From Candidatus Egaibacter danicus (GTDB lineage Bacteria > Pseudomonadota > Gammaproteobacteria > Burkholderiales > Burkholderiaceae): a DNA stretch of 15,194 bases. The stretch lies in NCBI GenBank assembly GCA_011391115.1, contig JAABRC010000016.1:1-15194 (forward strand). Reading direction: 5' to 3'. The notes beneath the pieces are model-generated. The model was not told where the DNA came from and ran no database searches. It worked only from the letters and a program-made list of their open reading frames with translations. Both the position numbers and the translations under genes were made by a program. Of the stretch, positions 14,535 through 15,194 are shown one piece after another; within the stretch, counting starts at the first letter, position 1, and each line of letters begins with the position of its first letter.

Positions 14535-15125
14535 TTATCGACGATCCACCAGCGCGTGCGCGATGGTACCCAGGTCAACATACTCCAATTCGCTGCCCAC
14601 GGGCACACCTCGGGCCAGCCGTGTGGTCTGCAGGCCACGGGCCTTCAGGGCTTCACCGATCACATGCGCCGTGGCCTCGCCTTCGGCGGTGAAATTCGTT
14701 GCCAGAATCACTTCGCGCACGGTACCGTCAGTAGCTCGGTCAAATAGTTTCTTCAGCCCAATGTCTTTGGGTCCAATGCCGTCCAGCGGACTGAGCTTGC
14801 CCATCAGCACGAAATACAAACCCTTGTAGGCGCCCGTGCGCTCCACCGCTGACTGATCAGCCGGCGTTTCCACCACACACAGCTTGGAGGGGTCGCGCCG
14901 CGGGTCCACACAGGTGCTGCACAACTGGCTTTCCGTGAAAGTATGGCACCGCTCGCAATGCTTCACACTGTCCACCGCATGCTGCAAGGCGCGTGAGAGT
15001 GTCCGGGCTCCTGCCCGATCATGTTGCAGCAAATGAAACGCCATGCGCGAGGCAGATTTCACACCAACTCCGGGCAAGCGGCGCAGGGCCTGAACCAGCC
15101 CTTCCAGCGAATTGGAGTCCGTCAC
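14535..15125 (-). CDS. recR: Recombination mediator protein RecR
   Basis: A complete 196-residue RecR, which with RecF/RecO loads RecA onto SSB-coated single-stranded DNA at gaps. Evidence in order: an N-terminal helix-hairpin-helix region with [20 protein letters not shown] (residues 14-33, seen as LPGVGVKSA then RMAFHLL), a four-cysteine zinc finger (Cys57, Cys60, Cys69, Cys72) and a Toprim domain beginning [10 protein letters not shown] and continuing through [20 protein letters not shown]. It ends near [13 protein letters not shown] as usual. The start is GTG at 15125; no in-frame ATG gives a family-like N terminus and no strong Shine-Dalgarno is visible, so translation may depend on coupling with ebfC, which ends 40 bases upstream. 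ebfC-recR is a conserved gene pair in proteobacteria. Confidence 0.96.
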   Translation of the reverse strand: MTDSNSLEGLVQALRRLPGVGVKSASRMAFHLLQHDRAGARTLSRALQHAVDSVKHCERCHTFTESQLCSTCVDPRRDPSKLCVVETPADQSAVERTGAYKGLYFVLMGKLSPLDGIGPKDIGLKKLFDRATDGTVREVILATNFTAEGEATAHVIGEALKARGLQTTRLARGVPVGSELEYVDLGTIAHALVDRR

Positions 15126-15165
15126 GCCGTCAGCCGGTCGGGCACGCCAGAGTTCGCCGGGCGCA

Positions 15166-15194
15166 TCAGAAAGGAAACTTCATGCCGCCGGGCA
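15166..15194 (-). CDS. ebfC: Nucleoid-associated protein EbfC/YbaB, last codons only (5' part outside window)
   Basis: The minus strand at the window edge reads through a P-G-G-M-K-F-P-F sequence to a TGA stop at 15166-15168. EbfC/YbaB proteins typically end in a Pro-Gly-x-Lys-x-Pro-Phe tail, and the gene is normally directly upstream of recR, so both sequence and position fit. Only eight residues are visible, so the call rests mainly on context. The protein is a small DNA-binding dimer. Confidence 0.75.

Noticed and set aside
14489..14638. N-terminal extension of the MAPEG gene from a GTG at 14638
   Set aside because: The extra 50 residues overlap recR, have no similarity to MAPEG proteins and look like the recR sequence read in another frame.

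Overview
The window reads as ordinary chromosome of a betaproteobacterium, most likely Burkholderiales and probably Comamonadaceae. The basis is gene content and protein style (a class I-type PHA synthase, an ebfC-recR pair, a Tat-exported NitT/TauT-type binding protein), moderately high GC, tight gene packing, and one intergenic hairpin that resembles a sequence I recall as recurrent in Comamonadaceae. The genus cannot be fixed from sequence alone. No rRNA, tRNA, insertion sequence, phage gene or CRISPR array was seen, and no gap longer than about 150 bases lacks a gene.

Layout. (1) 1-366 is the 3' end of moeA (molybdenum cofactor). It overlaps by 4 bases the convergent end of a leftward pair, a SagB-type nitroreductase (1792-2451) followed by a PaaK-like adenylate-forming enzyme (363-1748). 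(2) A 150-180 base divergent control region (2452-2633) carries a perfect FNR/Anr box and drives a polyhydroxyalkanoate synthase-like gene rightward (2634-4400) and the nitroreductase pair leftward. This is the most interesting part of the window: it suggests an oxygen-responsive module whose nitroreductase/adenylation half has no obvious function. (3) 4388-9097 is a leftward RND efflux operon, adaptor then inner-membrane pump, with no outer-membrane channel gene beside it. The adaptor has a large glycine/proline/alanine/serine-rich insertion. (4) 9234-12838 is the conserved housekeeping block rnhA / yafS-like methyltransferase / gloB / mltD, the same gene set found together in Escherichia coli. 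The yafS-like and gloB genes are head to head and share the bases of their start codons. (5) 12911-13957 is a lone ABC transporter binding protein. (6) 14075-15194 is the leftward recombination cluster ebfC (last codons only), recR, then a MAPEG membrane protein, ending in a plausible terminator.

How the parts relate. Regions 3 to 6 are separate functions: drug/metabolite export, replication-associated RNA removal with methylglyoxal detoxification and cell-wall turnover, solute capture, and recombinational repair. Region 2 is the only place where genes of different families appear tied together by a shared regulatory site, and that link is inferred from the FNR box and the divergent layout. 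Several neighbours overlap at their stops (moeA/ligase, PHA synthase/RND pump) or starts (yafS-like/gloB), so there is little room for conventional terminators or leaders.
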